Source: a bacterium
Lineage (GTDB): Bacteria; Desulfobacterota; Deferrisomatia; Deferrisomatales; BM512
DNA length: 64,000 nucleotides
Direction: 5' to 3'
Assembly: GCA_004322275.1 (NCBI GenBank)
Contig: SCTA01000005.1
Span: 135,817 to 199,816 of the forward strand
Shown here: one piece after another, positions 63,911-64,000 of the stretch
Numbering within the stretch: the first letter of the stretch is position 1
Layout of the letters: every line of letters begins with the position of its first letter
Notes under the pieces: generated by a model
Told to the model about the DNA's origin: nothing
The model's database searches: none
What the model saw: the letters and a program-made list of their open reading frames with translations, nothing else
Program-made: the position numbers and the translations under genes

Positions 63911-64000
63911 AAGAAAACGAAGAGGCCCCTGCGTCCGGCGCAAGGGAGCGGGAGATACTCAGATCAAGAGCGCTTGCGCTCGCGAGGGAAACCCCAAGGG
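63907..64000 (+). CDS. Start of a third chemotaxis gene (cut by window edge)
   Basis: ATG at 63907 overlaps the cheR stop. The visible 31 residues include ILRSRALALARET, similar to the N-terminal lead of CheW-like proteins in related bacteria. The rest lies outside the window, so the name is open. Confidence 0.6.
   Translation, partial: MKENEEAPASGAREREILRSRALALARETPR

Overview
The window reads as chromosome of a GC-rich, Gram-negative, probably anaerobic bacterium of the former Deltaproteobacteria (Desulfuromonadota/Desulfobacterota-like). The signs are the thrS-infC-rpmI-rplT-pheS-pheT-ihfA-merR-tRNA-Pro order, type II secretion and Tat genes, HTH-cupin and MerR regulators, twin BadF/BcrA-type ATPases, a 34-residue RCKP rubredoxin-like protein, a DUF166 protein and a sigma-54 promoter. 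The assignment rests on gene content and order only; no database search was possible.

Layout. 1-4305: gspC-gspD-gspE (minus; gspE runs off the left edge). 4831-10900: cell-shape operon mreB-mreC-mreD-mrdA-rodA plus an orphan gene. 11194-15390: radA, tRNA-Val(CAC), a Rep-like helicase and a PH-domain membrane protein. 15429-19137: an AT-richer minus-strand cassette with an SGNH hydrolase, a carbamoyltransferase fused to an SxtJ-like membrane domain, and a DUF5989/SxtK-like peptide. 19394-26090: tRNA-Leu(TAA), DUF166, CBS protein, tRNA-Pro(CGG), phosphoesterase, an unusual thioredoxin-reductase-like flavoprotein, a lipoprotein, a zincin and two BadF-type ATPases. 26131-26770: a gene-free gap that appears to encode a short sigma-54-dependent RNA. 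26772-31782: three GAPDH-family genes around an HTH-cupin regulator, hpt and the RCKP peptide; the middle GAPDH has Ser in place of the catalytic Cys. 31898-40423: a small membrane protein, a MalT/BTAD-type giant regulator, a von Willebrand lipoprotein, a beta-barrel protein and a PilZ protein. 40510-47694: tex, an HD-GYP protein, a MerR regulator, carbonic anhydrase and tatBC, interrupted by structured intergenic repeats. 47877-55561: tRNA-Val(GAC) and the translation operon, ending in tRNA-Pro(GGG). 55513-61489: a 6-kb integrative element inserted in that tRNA-Pro gene, bounded by a 56-bp direct repeat. 61923-64000: cheW, cheR-TPR and the start of another chemotaxis-type gene.

How the parts work together. 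The envelope genes (Mre/Rod, Gsp, Tat, lipoproteins) and translation genes are ordinary housekeeping blocks. The least explained parts are the sigma-54 RNA, the GAPDH pseudoenzyme coupled to a normal GAPDH, the carbamoyltransferase-SxtJ/DUF5989/SGNH cassette, and at least two families of intergenic repeats whose stems differ in sequence but keep their pairing, suggesting selection on structure. No CRISPR array, rRNA gene or transposase was seen.
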